DNA of 64,000 nucleotides, taken from Triglochin maritima. Taxonomy: Eukaryota; Streptophyta; Magnoliopsida; Alismatales; Juncaginaceae. The stretch lies in NCBI GenBank assembly GCA_963682175.1, contig OY821793.1, forward strand, positions 27,735,493 through 27,799,492, in the 5' to 3' direction. The position numbers and the translations under genes were made by a program. Below are positions 25,801 to 36,889 of the stretch, one piece after another (position 1 is the stretch's first letter; every line of letters begins with the position of its first letter). The notes under the pieces are model-generated. The model searched no databases, was not told the origin of the DNA, and was given only the letters and a program-made list of their open reading frames with translations.

Positions 25801-28031
25801 GGACGTTGCTCTTCGACGTGCTCGGTTGCCCAAGGTTGTTGCCTTCCCGTGCACTTCCGAACGCGTCCGGAAGGGAATGGGGGTTTCTCGTGGGGAAAGT
25901 TCTTTGGGACGTTGCTCGTGCCGATGCTTGGGTTCCCACGGTTGTTGCCTACCCCATTCGCTTCCAAAACGCGTTTGGAAGTCCATGGGTGTTGCCCACG
26001 GGCACAGTGGAAGCTGCCGCATCGTTTGTGCCAAGCAATGGCCTGAGTGGACCTTAGGTGAGCCTTAGTCTATATTTGGGCACCCAAGCACATAGTGAGG
26101 AGGAGTGGATGGGTAACTCCTCTTAGAATGCCCGATTTAGATGTATGTAGGGCGAGGCGCGATGAGATGAAGAATGTTGATGATGTGGGGGCGTGGCTGG
26201 TAGGGAGCTACGTCTTCTTGGAGGAGGCGCGACCCCTAATTCTTGCGCGTTTGCTCTGAAATTTTAGGGTCAGATAGAGGGATGAATTTTCTACGTAATG
26301 CAAGTTAGAACGCTCGATTTGGAGGTCGGATGCTCGAGGCGCAGCCGATTTGGTGTTGGCCTGCAGGGTGGCGACGGAGTGACCTTTGGCCAGCTCCACG
26401 CGTGGCATGTGGCCAGCCCCACACCTAGTTTCTAAGTGGTCTTTAGGCGGCCCAACCACGGTTTAGGGAACTTAGGACCCCACATATCCATCCGCGTTAT
26501 CTACGAGGTGCACCCATCTCGGAGTGATTTGGCGGTCGGGCGATGGACACTAGCCTAGTGTTGTCATAGTTGGCATGTCAGCGCCACGCTAGGGCCTAGT
26601 GTGTGCTCGCGGCAGTGGCCTGCGGCATTCGCTTCCAAAACACATTTGGCAGTGAAAGCACACTTGTAGGTGAAATGGAGGTTGCTCGTGGGCAAAGACC
26701 AAGGTGCCTGTGGACGTTGCTCTTCGACGTGCTCGGTTGCCCAAGGTTGTTGTCTTCCCGTGCACTTCCGAACGCGTCCGGAAGGGAATGGGGGTTTCTC
26801 GTGGGGAAAGTTCTTTGGGACGTTGCTCGTGCCCATGCTTGGGTTCCCACGGTTGTTGCCTAGCCCATTCGCTTCCAAAACGCGTTTGGAAGTCCATGGG
26901 CGTTGCCCGCGGGCAAAGTGGAAGCTGCCGCATCGTTTGTCCCAAGCAATGGCCTGAGTGGACCTTAGGTGAGCCTTAGTCTATATTTGGGCACCCGAGC
27001 ACATAGTGAGGAGGAGTGGATGGGTAACTCCTCTTAGAATGCCCGATTTAGATGTATGTAGGGCGAGGCGCGATGAGATGAAGAATGCTGATGATGTGGG
27101 GGCGTGGCTTGTAGGGAGCTGCGTCTTCTTGGAGGAGGCGCGACCCCGAATGCTAGGGCGTTTGCTCTGAAATTTTAGGGGCAGATAGAGGGATGAATTG
27201 TCTACGTGACGCAAGTTAGAACGCTCGATTTGGAGGTCGGATGCTCGAGTCGAAGCCGATTTGGTGTTGGCCTGCAGGGTGGCGACGGAGTGGCCTTTGG
27301 CCAGCTCCACGCGTGGCATGTGGCCAGCCCCACACCTAGTTTCTAAGTGGTCTTTAGGCGGCCCAACCACGGTTTAGGGAACTTAGGACCCCACATATCC
27401 ATCCGCGTTATCTACGAGGCACACCCATGTCGGAGTGATTTGGCGGTCGGGCGATGGACACTAGCCTAGTGTTGTCATAGTTGGCATGTCAGCGCCACGC
27501 TAGGGCCTAGTGTGTGCTCGCGGCAGTGGCCTGCGGCATTCGCTTCCAAAACACGTTTGGCAGTGAAAGCGCACTTGTAGGTGAAATGGAGGTTGCTCGT
27601 GGGCAAAGACCAAGGTGCCTGTGGACGTTGCTCTTCGACGTGCTCGGTTGCCCAAGGTTGTTGCCTTCCCGTGCACTTCCGAACGCGTCCGGAAGGGAAT
27701 GGGGGTTTCTCGTGGGGAAAGTTCTTTGGGACGTTGCTCGTGCCCATGCTTGGGTTCCCACGGTTGTTGCCTACCCCATTCGCTTCCAAAACGCGTTTGG
27801 AAGTCCATGGGTGTTGCCCGCGGGCACAGTGGAAGCTGCCGCATCGTTTGTGCCAAGCAATGGCCTGAGTGGACCTTAGGTGAGCCTTAGTCTATATTTG
27901 GGCACCCAAGCACATAGTGAGGAGGAGTGGATGGGTAACTCCTCTTAGAATGCCCGATTTAGATGTATGTAGGGCGAGGCGCGATGAGATGAAGAATGCT
28001 GATGATGTGGGGGCGTGGCTGGTAGGGAGCT
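22882..28031 (+). repeat. Higher-order repeat unit 2 plus start of a third
   Basis: Second copy of the pentamer, with anchors 22959, 23870, 24781, 25692 and 26603. The match to the next register continues through anchor 27514 until about 28031, where CTACGTC becomes CTGCGTC. By eye I found only one mismatch against the first copy (GTCGCAGCC at 22696 versus GTCGAAGCC at 27251), so the duplication is very recent or actively homogenised. A full alignment would be needed to count differences. Confidence 0.92.
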
Positions 28032-31000
28032 GCGTCTTCTTGGAGGAGGCGCGACCCCGAATACTTGGGCGTTTACTCTGAAATTTTAGGGTCAGATAGC
28101 GGGATGAATTGTCTACGTAATGCAAGTTAGAACGCTCGATTTGGAGGTCGGATGCTCGAGGCGCAGCCGATTTGGTGTTGGCCTGCAGGGTGGCGACAGA
28201 TTGGCCTTGGGCCAGCTCCACGCGTGGCATGTGGCCAGCCCCACACCTAGTTTCTAAGTGGTCTTTAGGCGGCCCAACCACGGTTTATGGAACTTAGGAC
28301 CCCACATGTCCATCCGCGTTATCTACGTGGTGCACCCATCTCGGAGTGATTTGGCGGTCGGGCGATGGACACTAGCCTAGTGTTGTCATAGTTGGCATGT
28401 CAGCGCCACGCTAGGGCCTAGTGTGTGCTCCCGGCAGTGGCCTGCGGCATTCGCTTCCAAAACACGTTTGGCAGTGAAAGCGCACTTGTAGGTGAAATGG
28501 AGGTTGCTCGTGGGCAAAGACCAAGGTGCCTGTGGACGTTGCTCTTCGACGTGCTCGGTTGCCCAAGGTTGTTGCCTTCCCGTGCACTTCCGAACGCGTC
28601 CGGAAGGGAATGGGGGTTTCTCGTGGGGAAAGTTCTTTGGGACGTTGCTCGTGCCCATGCTTGGGTTCCCACGGTTGTTGCCTACCCCATTCGCTTCCAA
28701 AACGCGTTTGGAAGTCCATGGGTGTTGCCCGCGGGCACAGTGGAAGCTGTCGCATCGTTTGTGCCAAGCAATGGCCTGAGTGGACCTTAGGTGAGCCTTA
28801 GTCTATATTTGGGCACCCAAGCACATAGTGAGGAGGAGTGGATGGGTAACTCCTCTTAGAATGCCCGATTTAGATGTATGTAGGGCGAGGCGCGATGAGA
28901 TGAAGAATGCTGATGATGTGGGGGCGTGGCTGGTAGGGAGCTACGTCTTCTTGGAGGAGGCGCGACCCCGAATACTTGGGCGTTTACTCTGAAATTTTAG
29001 GGTCAGATAGCGGGATGAATTGTCTACGTAATGCAAGTTAGAACGCTCGATTTGGAAGTCGGATGCTCGAGGCGCAGCCGATTTGGTGTTGGCCTGCAGG
29101 GTGGCGACGGATTGGCCTTGGGCCAGCTCCACGCGTGGCATGTGGCCAGCCCCACACCTAGTTTCTAAGTGGTCTTTAGGCGGCCCAACCACGGTTTATG
29201 GAACTTAGGACCCCACATGTCCATCCGCGTTATCTACGAGGTGCACCCATCTCGGAGTGATTTGGCGGTCGGGCGATGGACACTAGCCTAGTGTTGTCAT
29301 AGTTGGCATGTCAGCGCCACGCTAGGGCCTAGTGTGTGCTCCCGGCAGTGGCCTGCGGCATTCGCTTCCAAAACACGTTTGGCAGTGAAAGCGCACTTGT
29401 AGGTGAAATGGAGGTTGCTCGTGGGCAAAGACCAAGGTGCCTGTGGACGTTGCTCTTCGACGTGCTCGGTTGCCCAAGGTTGTTGCCTTCCCGTGCACTT
29501 CCGAACGCGTCCGGAAGGGAATGGGGGTTTCTCGTGGGGAAAGTTCTTTGGGACGTTGCTCGTGCCCATGCTTGGGTTCCCACGGTTGTTGCCTACCCCA
29601 TTCGCTTCCAAAACGCGTTTGGAAGTCCATGGGTGTTGCCCGCGGGCACAGTGGAAGCTGCCGCATCGTTTGTGCCAAGCAATGGCCTGAGTGGACCTTA
29701 GGTGAGCCTTAGTCTATATTTGGGCACCCAAGCACATAGTGAGGAGGAGTGGATGGGTAACTCCTCTTAGAATGCCCGATTTAGATGTATGTAGGGCGAG
29801 GCGCGATGAGATGAAGAATGCTGATGATGTGGGGGCGTGGCTGGTAGGGAGCTGCGTCTTCTTGGAGGAGGCGCGACCCCGAATACTTGGGCGTTTACTC
29901 TGAAATTTTAGGGTCAGATAGCGGGATGAATTGTCTATGTAATGCAAGTTAGAACGCTCGATTTGGAGGTCGGATGCTCGAGGCGCAGCCGATTTGGTGT
30001 TGGCCTGCAGGGTGGCGACAGATTGGCCTTGGGCCAGCTCCACGCGTGGCATGTGGCCAGCCCCACACCTAGTTTCTAAGTGGTCTTTAGGCGGCCCAAC
30101 CACGGTTTATGGAACTTAGGACCCCACATGTCCATCCGCGTTATCTACGAGGTGCACCCATCTCGGAGTGATTTGGCGGTCGGGCGATGGACACTAGCCT
30201 AGTGTTGTCATAGTTGGCATGTCAGCGCCACGCTAGGGCCTAGTGTGTGCTCCCGGCAGTGGCCTGCGGCATTCGCTTCCAAAACACGTTTGGCAGTGAA
30301 AGCGCACTTGTAGGTGAAATGGAGGTTGCTTGTGGGCAAAGACCAAGGTGCCTGTGGACGTTGCTCTTCGACGTGCTCGGTTGCCCAAGGTTGTTGCCTT
30401 CCCGTGCACTTCCGAACGCGTCCGGAAGGGAATGGGGGTTTCTCGTGGGGAAAGTTCTTTGGGACGTTGCTCGTGCCCATGCTTGGGTTCCCACGGTTGT
30501 TGCCTACCCCATTCGCTTCCAAAACGCGTTTGGAAGTCCATGGGTGTTGCCCGCGGGCACAGTGGAAGCTGTCGCATCGTTTGTGCCAAGCAATGGCCTG
30601 AGTGGACCTTAGGTGAGCCTTAGTCTATATTTGGGCACCCAAGCACATAGTGAGGAGGAGTGGATGGGTAACTCCTCTTAGAATGCCCGATTTAGATGTA
30701 TGTAGGGCGAGGCGCGATGAGATGAAGAATGCTGATGATGTGGGGGCGTGGCTGGTAGGGAGCTACGTCTTCTTGGAGGAGGCGCGACCCCGAATACTTG
30801 GGCGTTTACTCTGAAATTTTAGGGTCAGATAGCGGGATGAATTGTCTACGTAATGCAAGTTAGAACGCTCGATTTGGAAGTCGGATGCTCGAGGCGCAGC
30901 CGATTTGGTGTTGGCCTGCAGGGTGGCGACGGATTGGCCTTGGGCCAGCTCCACGCGTGGCATGTGGCCAGCCCCACACCTAGTTTCTAAGTGGTCTTTA

Positions 31001-34000
31001 GGCGGCCCAACCACGGTTTATGGAACTTAGGACCCCACATGTCCATCCGCGTTATCTACGAGGTGCACCCATCTCGGAGTGATTTGGCGGTCGGGCGATG
31101 GACACTAGCCTAGTGTTGTCATAGTTGGCATGTCAGCGCCACGCTAGGGCCTAGTGTGTGCTCCCGGCAGTGGCCTGCGGCATTCGCTTCCAAAACACGT
31201 TTGGCAGTGAAAGCGCACTTGTAGGTGAAATGGAGGTTGCTCGTGGGCAAAGACCAAGGTGCCTGTGGACGTTGCTCTTCGACGTGCTCGGTTGCCCAAG
31301 GTTGTTGCCTTCCCGTGCACTTCCGAACGCGTCCGGAAGGGAATGGGGGTTTCTCGTGGGGAAAGTTCTTTGGGACGTTGCTCGTGCCCATGCTTGGGTT
31401 CCCACGGTTGTTGCCTACCCCATTCGCTTCCAAAACGCGTTTGGAAGTCCATGGGTGTTGCCCGCGGGCACAGTGGAAGCTGCCGCATCGTTTGTGCCAA
31501 GCAATGGCCTGAGTGGACCTTAGGTGAGCCTTAGTCTATATTTGGGCACCCAAGCACATAGTGAGGAGGAGTGGATGGGTAACTCCTCTTAGAATGCCCG
31601 ATTTAGATGTATGTAGGGCGAGGCGCGATGAGATGAAGAATGCTGATGATGTGGGGGCGTGGCTGGTAGGGAGCTACGTCTTCTTGGAGGAGGCGCGACC
31701 CCGAATACTTGGGCGTTTACTCTGAAATTTTAGGGTCAGATAGCGGGATGAATTGTCTACGTAATGCAAGTTAGAACGCTCGATTTGGAAGTCGGATGCT
31801 CGAGGCGCAGCCGATTTGGTGTTGGCCTGCAGGGTGGCGACGGATTGGCCTTGGGCCAGCTCCACGCGTGGCATGTGGCCAGCCCCACACCTAGTTTCTA
31901 AGTGGTCTTTAGGCGGCCCAACCACGGTTTATGGAACTTAGGACCCCACATGTCCATCCGCGTTATCTACGAGGTGCACCCATCTCGGAGTGATTTGGCG
32001 GTCGGGCGATGGACACTAGCCTAGTGTTGTCATAGTTGGCATGTCAGCGCCACGCTAGGGCCTAGTGTGTGCTCCCGGCAGTGCCCTGCGGCATTCGCTT
32101 CCAAAACACGTTTGGCAGTGAAAGCGCACTTGTAGGTGAAATGGAGGTTGCTCGTGGGCAAAGACCAAGGTGCCTGTGGACGTTGCTCTTCGACGTGCTC
32201 GGTTGCCCAAGGTTGTTGCCTTCCCGTGCACTTCCGAACGCGTCCGGAAGGGAATGGGGGTTTCTCGTGGGGAAAGTTCTTTGGGACGTTGCTCGTGCCC
32301 ATGCTTGGGTTCCCACGGTTGTTGCCTACCCCATTCGCTTCCAAAACGCGTTTGGAAGTCCATGGGTGTTGCCCGCGGGCACAGTGGAAGCTGCCGCATC
32401 GTTTGTGCCAAGCAATGGCCTGAGTGGACCTTAGGTGAGCCTTAGTCTATATTTGGGCACCCAAGCACATAGTGAGGAGGAGTGGATGGGTAACTCCTCT
32501 TAGAATGCCCGATTTAGATGTATGTAGGGCGAGGCGCGATGAGATGAAGAATGCTGATGATGTGGGGGCGTGGCTGGTAGGGAGCTGCGTCTTCTTGGAG
32601 GAGGCGCGACCCCGAATACTTGGGCGTTTACTCTGAAATTTTAGGGTCAGATAGCGGGATGAATTGTCTATGTAATGCAAGTTAGAACGCTCGATTTGGA
32701 GGTCGGATGCTCGAGGCGCAGCCGATTTGGTGTTGGCCTGCAGGGTGGCGACAGATTGGCCTTGGGCCAGCTCCACGCGTGGCATGTGGCCAGCCCCACA
32801 CCTAGTTTCTAAGTGGTCTTTAGGCGGCCCAACCACGGTTTATGGAACTTAGGACCCCACATGTCCATCCGCGTTATCTACGAGGTGCACCCATCTCGGA
32901 GTGATTTGGCGGTCGGGCGATGGACACTAGCCTAGTGTTGTCATAGTTGGCATGTCAGCGCCACGCTAGGGCCTAGTGTGTGCTCCCGGCAGTGGCCTGC
33001 GGCATTCGCTTCCAAAACACGTTTGGCAGTGAAAGCGCACTTGTTGGTGAAATGGAGGTTGCTTGTGGGCAAAGACCAAGGTGCCTGTGGACGTTGCTCT
33101 TCGACGTGCTCGGTTGCCCAAGGTTGTTGCCTTCCCGTGCACTTCCGAACGCGTCCGGAAGGGAATGGGGGTTTCTCGTGGGGAAAGTTCTTTGGGACGT
33201 TGCTCGTGCCCATGCTTGGGTTCCCACGGTTGTTGCCTACCCCATTCGCTTCCAAAACGCGTTTGGAAGTCCATGGGTGTTGCCCGCGGGCACAGTGGAA
33301 GCTGTCGCATCGTTTGTGCCAAGCAATGGCCTGAGTGGACCTTAGGTGAGCCTTAGTCTATATTTGGGCACCCAAGCACATAGTGAGGAGGAGTGGATGG
33401 GTAACTCCTCTTAGAATGCCCGATTTAGATGTATGTAGGGCGAGGCGCGATGAGATGAAGAATGCTGATGATGTGGGGGCGTGGCTGGTAGGGAGCTACG
33501 TCTTCTTGGAGGAGGCGCGACCCCGAATACTTGGGCGTTTACTCTGAAATTTTAGGGTCAGATAGCGGGATGAATTGTCTACGTAATGCAAGTTAGAACG
33601 CTCGATTTGGAAGTCGGATGCTCGAGGCGCAACCGATTTGGTGTTGGCCTGCAGGGTGGCGACGGATTGGCCTTGGGCCAGCTCCACGCGTGGCATGTGG
33701 CCAGCCCCACACCTAGTTTCTAAGTGGTCTTTAGGCGGCCCAACCACGGTTTATGGAACTTAGGACCCCACATGTCCATCCGCGTTATCTACGAGGTGCA
33801 CCCATCTCGGAGTGATTTGGCGGTCGGGCGATGGACACTAGCCTAGTGTTGTCATAGTTGGCATGTCAGCGCCACGCTAGGGCCTAGTGTGTGCTCCCGG
33901 CAGTGGCCTGCGGCATTCGCTTCCAAAACACGTTTGGCAGTGAAAGCGCACTTGTAGGTGAAATGGAGGTTGCTCGTGGGCAAAGACCAAGGTGCCTGTG

Positions 34001-34711
34001 GACGTTGCTCTTCGACGTGCTCGGTTGCCCAAGGTTGTTGCCTTCCCGTGCACTTCCGAACGCGTCCGGAAGGGAATGGGGGTTTCTCGTGGGGAAAGTT
34101 CTTTGGGACGTTGCTCGTGCCCATGCTTGGGTTCCCACGGTTGTTGCCTACCCCATTCGCTTCCAAAACGCGTTTGGAAGTCCATGGGTGTTGCCCGCGG
34201 GCACAGTGGAAGCTGCCGCATCGTTTGTGCCAAGCAATGGCCTGAGTGGACCTTAGGTGAGCCTTAGTCTATATTTGGGCACCCAAGCACATAGTGAGGA
34301 GGAGTGGATGGGTAACTCCTCTTAGAATGCCCGATTTAGATGTATGTAGGGCGAGGCGCGATGAGATGAAGAATGCTGATGATGTGGGGGCGTGGCTGGT
34401 AGGGAGCTGCGTCTTCTTGGAGGAGGCGCGACCCCGAATGCTAGGGCGTTTGCTCTGAAATTTTAGGGGCAGATAGAGGGATGAATTGTCTACGTAATGC
34501 AAGTTAGAACGCTCGATTTGGAGGTCGGATGCTCGAGGCGCAGCCGATTTGGTGTTGGCCTGCAGGGTGGCAACGGAGTGACCTTTGGCCAGCTCCACGC
34601 GTGGCATGTGGCCAGCCCCACACCTAATTTCTAAGTGGTCTTTAGGCGGCCCAACCACGGTTTATGGAACTTAGGTCCCCACATATCCATCCGCGTTATC
34701 TACGAGGTGCA
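28032..34711 (+). repeat. Satellite block with alternating monomer types
   Basis: Anchors 28425, 29336, 30247, 31158, 32069, 32980 and 33891. Two types are visible. Type X has GGCGACAGATTGG upstream and AAGCTGTCGC (28425, 30247, 32980). Type Y has TTTGGAAGTCGG upstream (29336, 31158, 32069, 33891). The order is X Y X Y Y X Y. The X copies at 30247 and 32980 also share GTCTATGTAATG upstream and GCTTGTGGGC, 2733 bp (3 x 911) apart. The block ends at the retrotransposon insertion. Confidence 0.93.
34707..34711. repeat. Left target-site duplication (GTGCA)
   Basis: GTGCA immediately precedes the LTR start TGATTGATCG. The same five bases resume the satellite at 36885-36889. Removing the element and one copy restores a normal 911-bp spacing between anchors 33891 and 36980. 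Confidence 0.95.
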
Positions 34712-35298
34712 TGATTGATCGTTTTATATTTAACCGCAAGTGCACGGCCGCGTTGAAGCGGTGGCAAATACGGGTCGTCCACTGGGAGGTGTGTCGACAC
34801 TTGGTTTATTCGAAGGCGAGAGGTAAAAAGAAGGGAGAAAGATGTATTACACTAATCTAAACTAAAAATCTGAAATGAAATGCAAAGGAAATGAAGATAA
34901 GCAATAAAACTAAACCCCAAAGGGGGTAGAGAAATAATGTGAACATAAAGATGTGTGTGTGTGTGTGTTCAATTAAGCTCCTCACAACATGTAGTGCATG
35001 AAATCATAAAACTACATCCAATCTTGCCTCTACATGAATTAAGATAAGACTACATCATTAAAACATACAAGACAATGATTGGAATGAAGCTACATGAACT
35101 CAAGTATAAAGACTAGACCCTACTATGCCTCTACATGAATTAAGATTTCACTACATCATTAAAACATACAAGACATTAGCTAAGGTAAAGGCAACAAGAG
35201 CACATACATTACAAATTGTGTTTCCAATATTAACTTCATCCATATCCTAACCTTATCATTCCCCATAAAATAGGTCCACTAATCAAAGCATAAGCTAA
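34712..35298 (-). repeat. Truncated second LTR (3' LTR fragment)
   Basis: Matches the first part of the complete LTR at 35332 onward, from TGATTGATCG up to CATAAGCTAA, where the two copies stop matching (35298 here). It carries a longer TG run at 34952-34968 and many substitutions and indels relative to the complete LTR, especially around 34800-34890. It lacks the roughly 970 bp that would include the promoter region. Confidence 0.9.
34952..34968. repeat. (TG)n microsatellite in LTR
   Basis: About 8.5 TG units. The same run is shorter in the complete LTR (about 35575-35586) and in the second insertion (about 52093-52103), so its length differs between LTR copies. Confidence 0.9.
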
Positions 35299-35312
35299 CC
35301 TTATCATTCCCC
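35247..35312. repeat. 18-nt direct repeat at the deletion junction
   Basis: CTAACCTTATCATTCCCC occurs at 35247-35264 inside the LTR fragment and again at 35295-35312, running into the primer-binding site. The complete LTR has this string only once, at the first position. The second copy sits where the internal region was lost, so it probably marks the repair or template-switch event that made the deletion. Confidence 0.7.
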
Positions 35313-35325
35313 GGCAACGGCGCCA
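35308..35325 (-). other. Primer-binding site, tRNA-Asp type
   Basis: On the minus strand the sequence is TGGCGCCGTTGCCGGGGA. It begins 6 bp after the end of the LTR (spacer AGTTTT) and is the exact complement of the 3' end, including CCA, of plant tRNA-Asp(GUC) as I know it. The position next to an LTR end fixes the orientation of the element. It is not itself a tRNA gene, as no cloverleaf surrounds it. Confidence 0.93.
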
Positions 35326-35649
35326 AAAACTTGATTGATCGTTTTATATTTTTAACCGCAAGTGCACGGCCGCGTTGAAGCGGTGGCAAATACGGGTCGT
35401 CCACTGGGAGGTGTGTCGACACTTGGTTCGTGCGAAGGCAAGGGGTAAAGAAAGGAGAAAAGGATTGGTTACACTAAACTACACTACAATGCTAAACTAG
35501 AATGCAAAAGGAAATGAAGATAAGCAATAAAACTAAACCCCAAAGGGGGTAGAGAACTGATGTGAACATAAAGATGTGTGTGTGTGTTCATTAAGCTCCT
35601 CACAACATGTAGTGCATGAAATCATAAAACTACATCCAACTTTGCCTTT

Positions 35650-35791
35650 ACATGAATTAAGATAAGACTACATCATTAAAACATACAAGACAATAATTGG
35701 AATGAAGCTACATGAACTCAAGTATAAAGACTAGACCCTACTATGCCTCTACATGAATTAAGATGACTACATCATTAAAACATACAAGACA
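35650..35791. repeat. Direct duplication inside the LTR
   Basis: Two copies of a roughly 42-bp segment starting ACATGAATTAAGAT and ending ACATACAAGACA, at 35650-35692 and 35751-35791. The second lacks two bases. The same pair is present in the other two LTR copies of the window, so it is a family feature. Confidence 0.85.
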
Positions 35792-36221
35792 TTAGCTAAG
35801 GAAAAGGCAACAAGAGTACATACACTACAAATTGTGTTTCCAACATTAACTTCATCCATATCCTAACCTTATCATTCCCCATAAAATAGGTCCACTAATC
35901 AAAGCATAAGCTAAGCTTCATTCAAGAGCATTAGCATATCAAAGATAAGAGTGGAGACCCATTAGATGGTTATGGAAATCATATAAAGCTCAATGGATAA
36001 AAATAACACACACTTAATACACTACATAATTATATCACATATTTCTCCACCCCCCAAATGGGGATGGAACTACTCACTACTCATTACACTACTGATTAGA
36101 CTAAGTAAAGAAAACATTTAACTAAGATACTAAAATTACTAAACAAGAAATTAAACAAAGTAAAGCAACCCACACAAAACAAACAACATAACAAAACAAG
36201 ATTAAAAGAAACAAATAAACT

Positions 36222-36227
36222 TTTATT
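36222..36227 (-). promoter_or_regulatory. Candidate polyadenylation signal of the LTR
   Basis: AATAAA on the minus strand, about 120-130 bp downstream of the TATA box, a plausible position for the end of R. The equivalent in the second insertion is at 52739-52744. The motif is common in AT-rich DNA, so this is tentative. Confidence 0.4.
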
Positions 36228-36346
36228 AACAATGACTCACATTGAAGGTAGCATCCTTCTCCACCTTGAGTTATTGCTTCAAGGCTCACTCCTTAGTAGA
36301 GAGAATGCCACCAAACAATGGGTAATTACAATGGAAGGTGAAGAGT

Positions 36347-36356
36347 TCTATTTATA
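36347..36356 (-). promoter_or_regulatory. LTR TATA box
   Basis: TATAAATAGA on the minus strand, matching the plant TATA consensus. It is the best promoter candidate in the LTR. A small inverted repeat (ATCGGGG and CCCCGAT arms, 36373-36392) lies just upstream. Confidence 0.7.
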
Positions 36357-36475
36357 AGCATGGAAAAAGCTAATCGGGGACAATCCCCCGATGTGGGACT
36401 AAACTAATACCAAAAATAGCCTAAACGAACATTAATACAAGTCCAGGAGAAATTTCGACGGATCCTGAGCAATAT

Positions 36476-36515
36476 GGACCGCCAATTAGCGGTCCAAGAC
36501 CGCCAATTGGCGGTC
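36476..36515. repeat. Paired palindromes in LTR U3
   Basis: Two adjacent dyads. The first is GGACCGC...GCGGTCC (36476-36495). The second is a perfect 18-bp palindrome, GACCGCCAATTGGCGGTC (36498-36515). They are CG-rich in an AT-rich LTR. The second LTR insertion of the window is broken exactly inside the first of these. Confidence 0.9.
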
Positions 36516-36884
36516 CAAAATTGTCGGATCGTGTTGGAATTTGTTGTGGGCTTTGCTTTCTGGTATTGTTGGTCTTTGATGCGGTTACTCGACTTGTTGG
36601 AGCTCCGACCCGAATAAAATTGGTAAAATACTCCCCATGATGGTGTGGAGTATATTGTTTTGCTCTTAGGTCCTTCTGTCTTACATTCAGGTCCTTCTCC
36701 CTTGCATCTTGGTCCCTAGATCTCACCATTCAGTCCTTTTTCCCAGCTTTTGGGTCCTTTCATGGCTCTTCTCTTCAAACCTCTTTATTCCTGAAAACTA
36801 AACATAAAACTCATCACGTAGCATTGCTTAGGTGTAAGATAATGGATATAAGATACAAATATGAGCATGAAATGATGTCAATCA

Positions 36885-36889
36885 GTGCA
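36885..36889. repeat. Right target-site duplication (GTGCA)
   Basis: Copy of the 5 bases at 34707-34711. The satellite continues from here in register (GTGCACCCATCTCGGAG). Confidence 0.95.

Larger units (their letters stand above)
34712..36884 (-). mobile_element. LTR retrotransposon relic, internally deleted
   Basis: AT-rich insertion of 2173 bp in the satellite. It is bounded by TGATTGA at one end and TCAATCA at the other, which are inverted copies of each other with the canonical TG...CA termini, and by a 5-bp target duplication. In minus-strand order it consists of a complete 5' LTR (36884 to 35332), a 6-bp spacer, a tRNA-Asp primer-binding site, and then directly the 3' part of a second LTR. 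Gag-pol, polypurine tract and most of the 3' LTR are absent. It has no coding capacity. The lineage cannot be assigned without the internal domains; tRNA-Asp priming is known in several plant LTR lineages. Confidence 0.95.
35332..36884 (-). repeat. Complete 5' LTR, 1553 bp
   Basis: Runs from TCAATCA (36884, minus-strand start) to TGATTGA (35332, minus-strand end). Moving along the minus strand it contains paired palindromes in U3, a TATA box, a candidate polyadenylation signal, a 43-bp direct duplication and a short TG run. A 102-codon open frame at 36421-36729 lies wholly in U3 and has no recognisable domain; I treat it as chance. Confidence 0.93.

Noticed and set aside
35308..35325. A tRNA-Asp gene fragment
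   Set aside because: Only the 18 nt matching the 3' end including CCA are present. Plant tRNA genes do not encode CCA, and the position 6 bp from an LTR end fits a primer-binding site.
36421..36729. 102-codon open frame on the minus strand within the LTR
   Set aside because: It lies upstream of the LTR TATA box in U3, spans the palindromes, has no recognisable motif, and is truncated in the other full-length-side copy. Chance is the simpler explanation.
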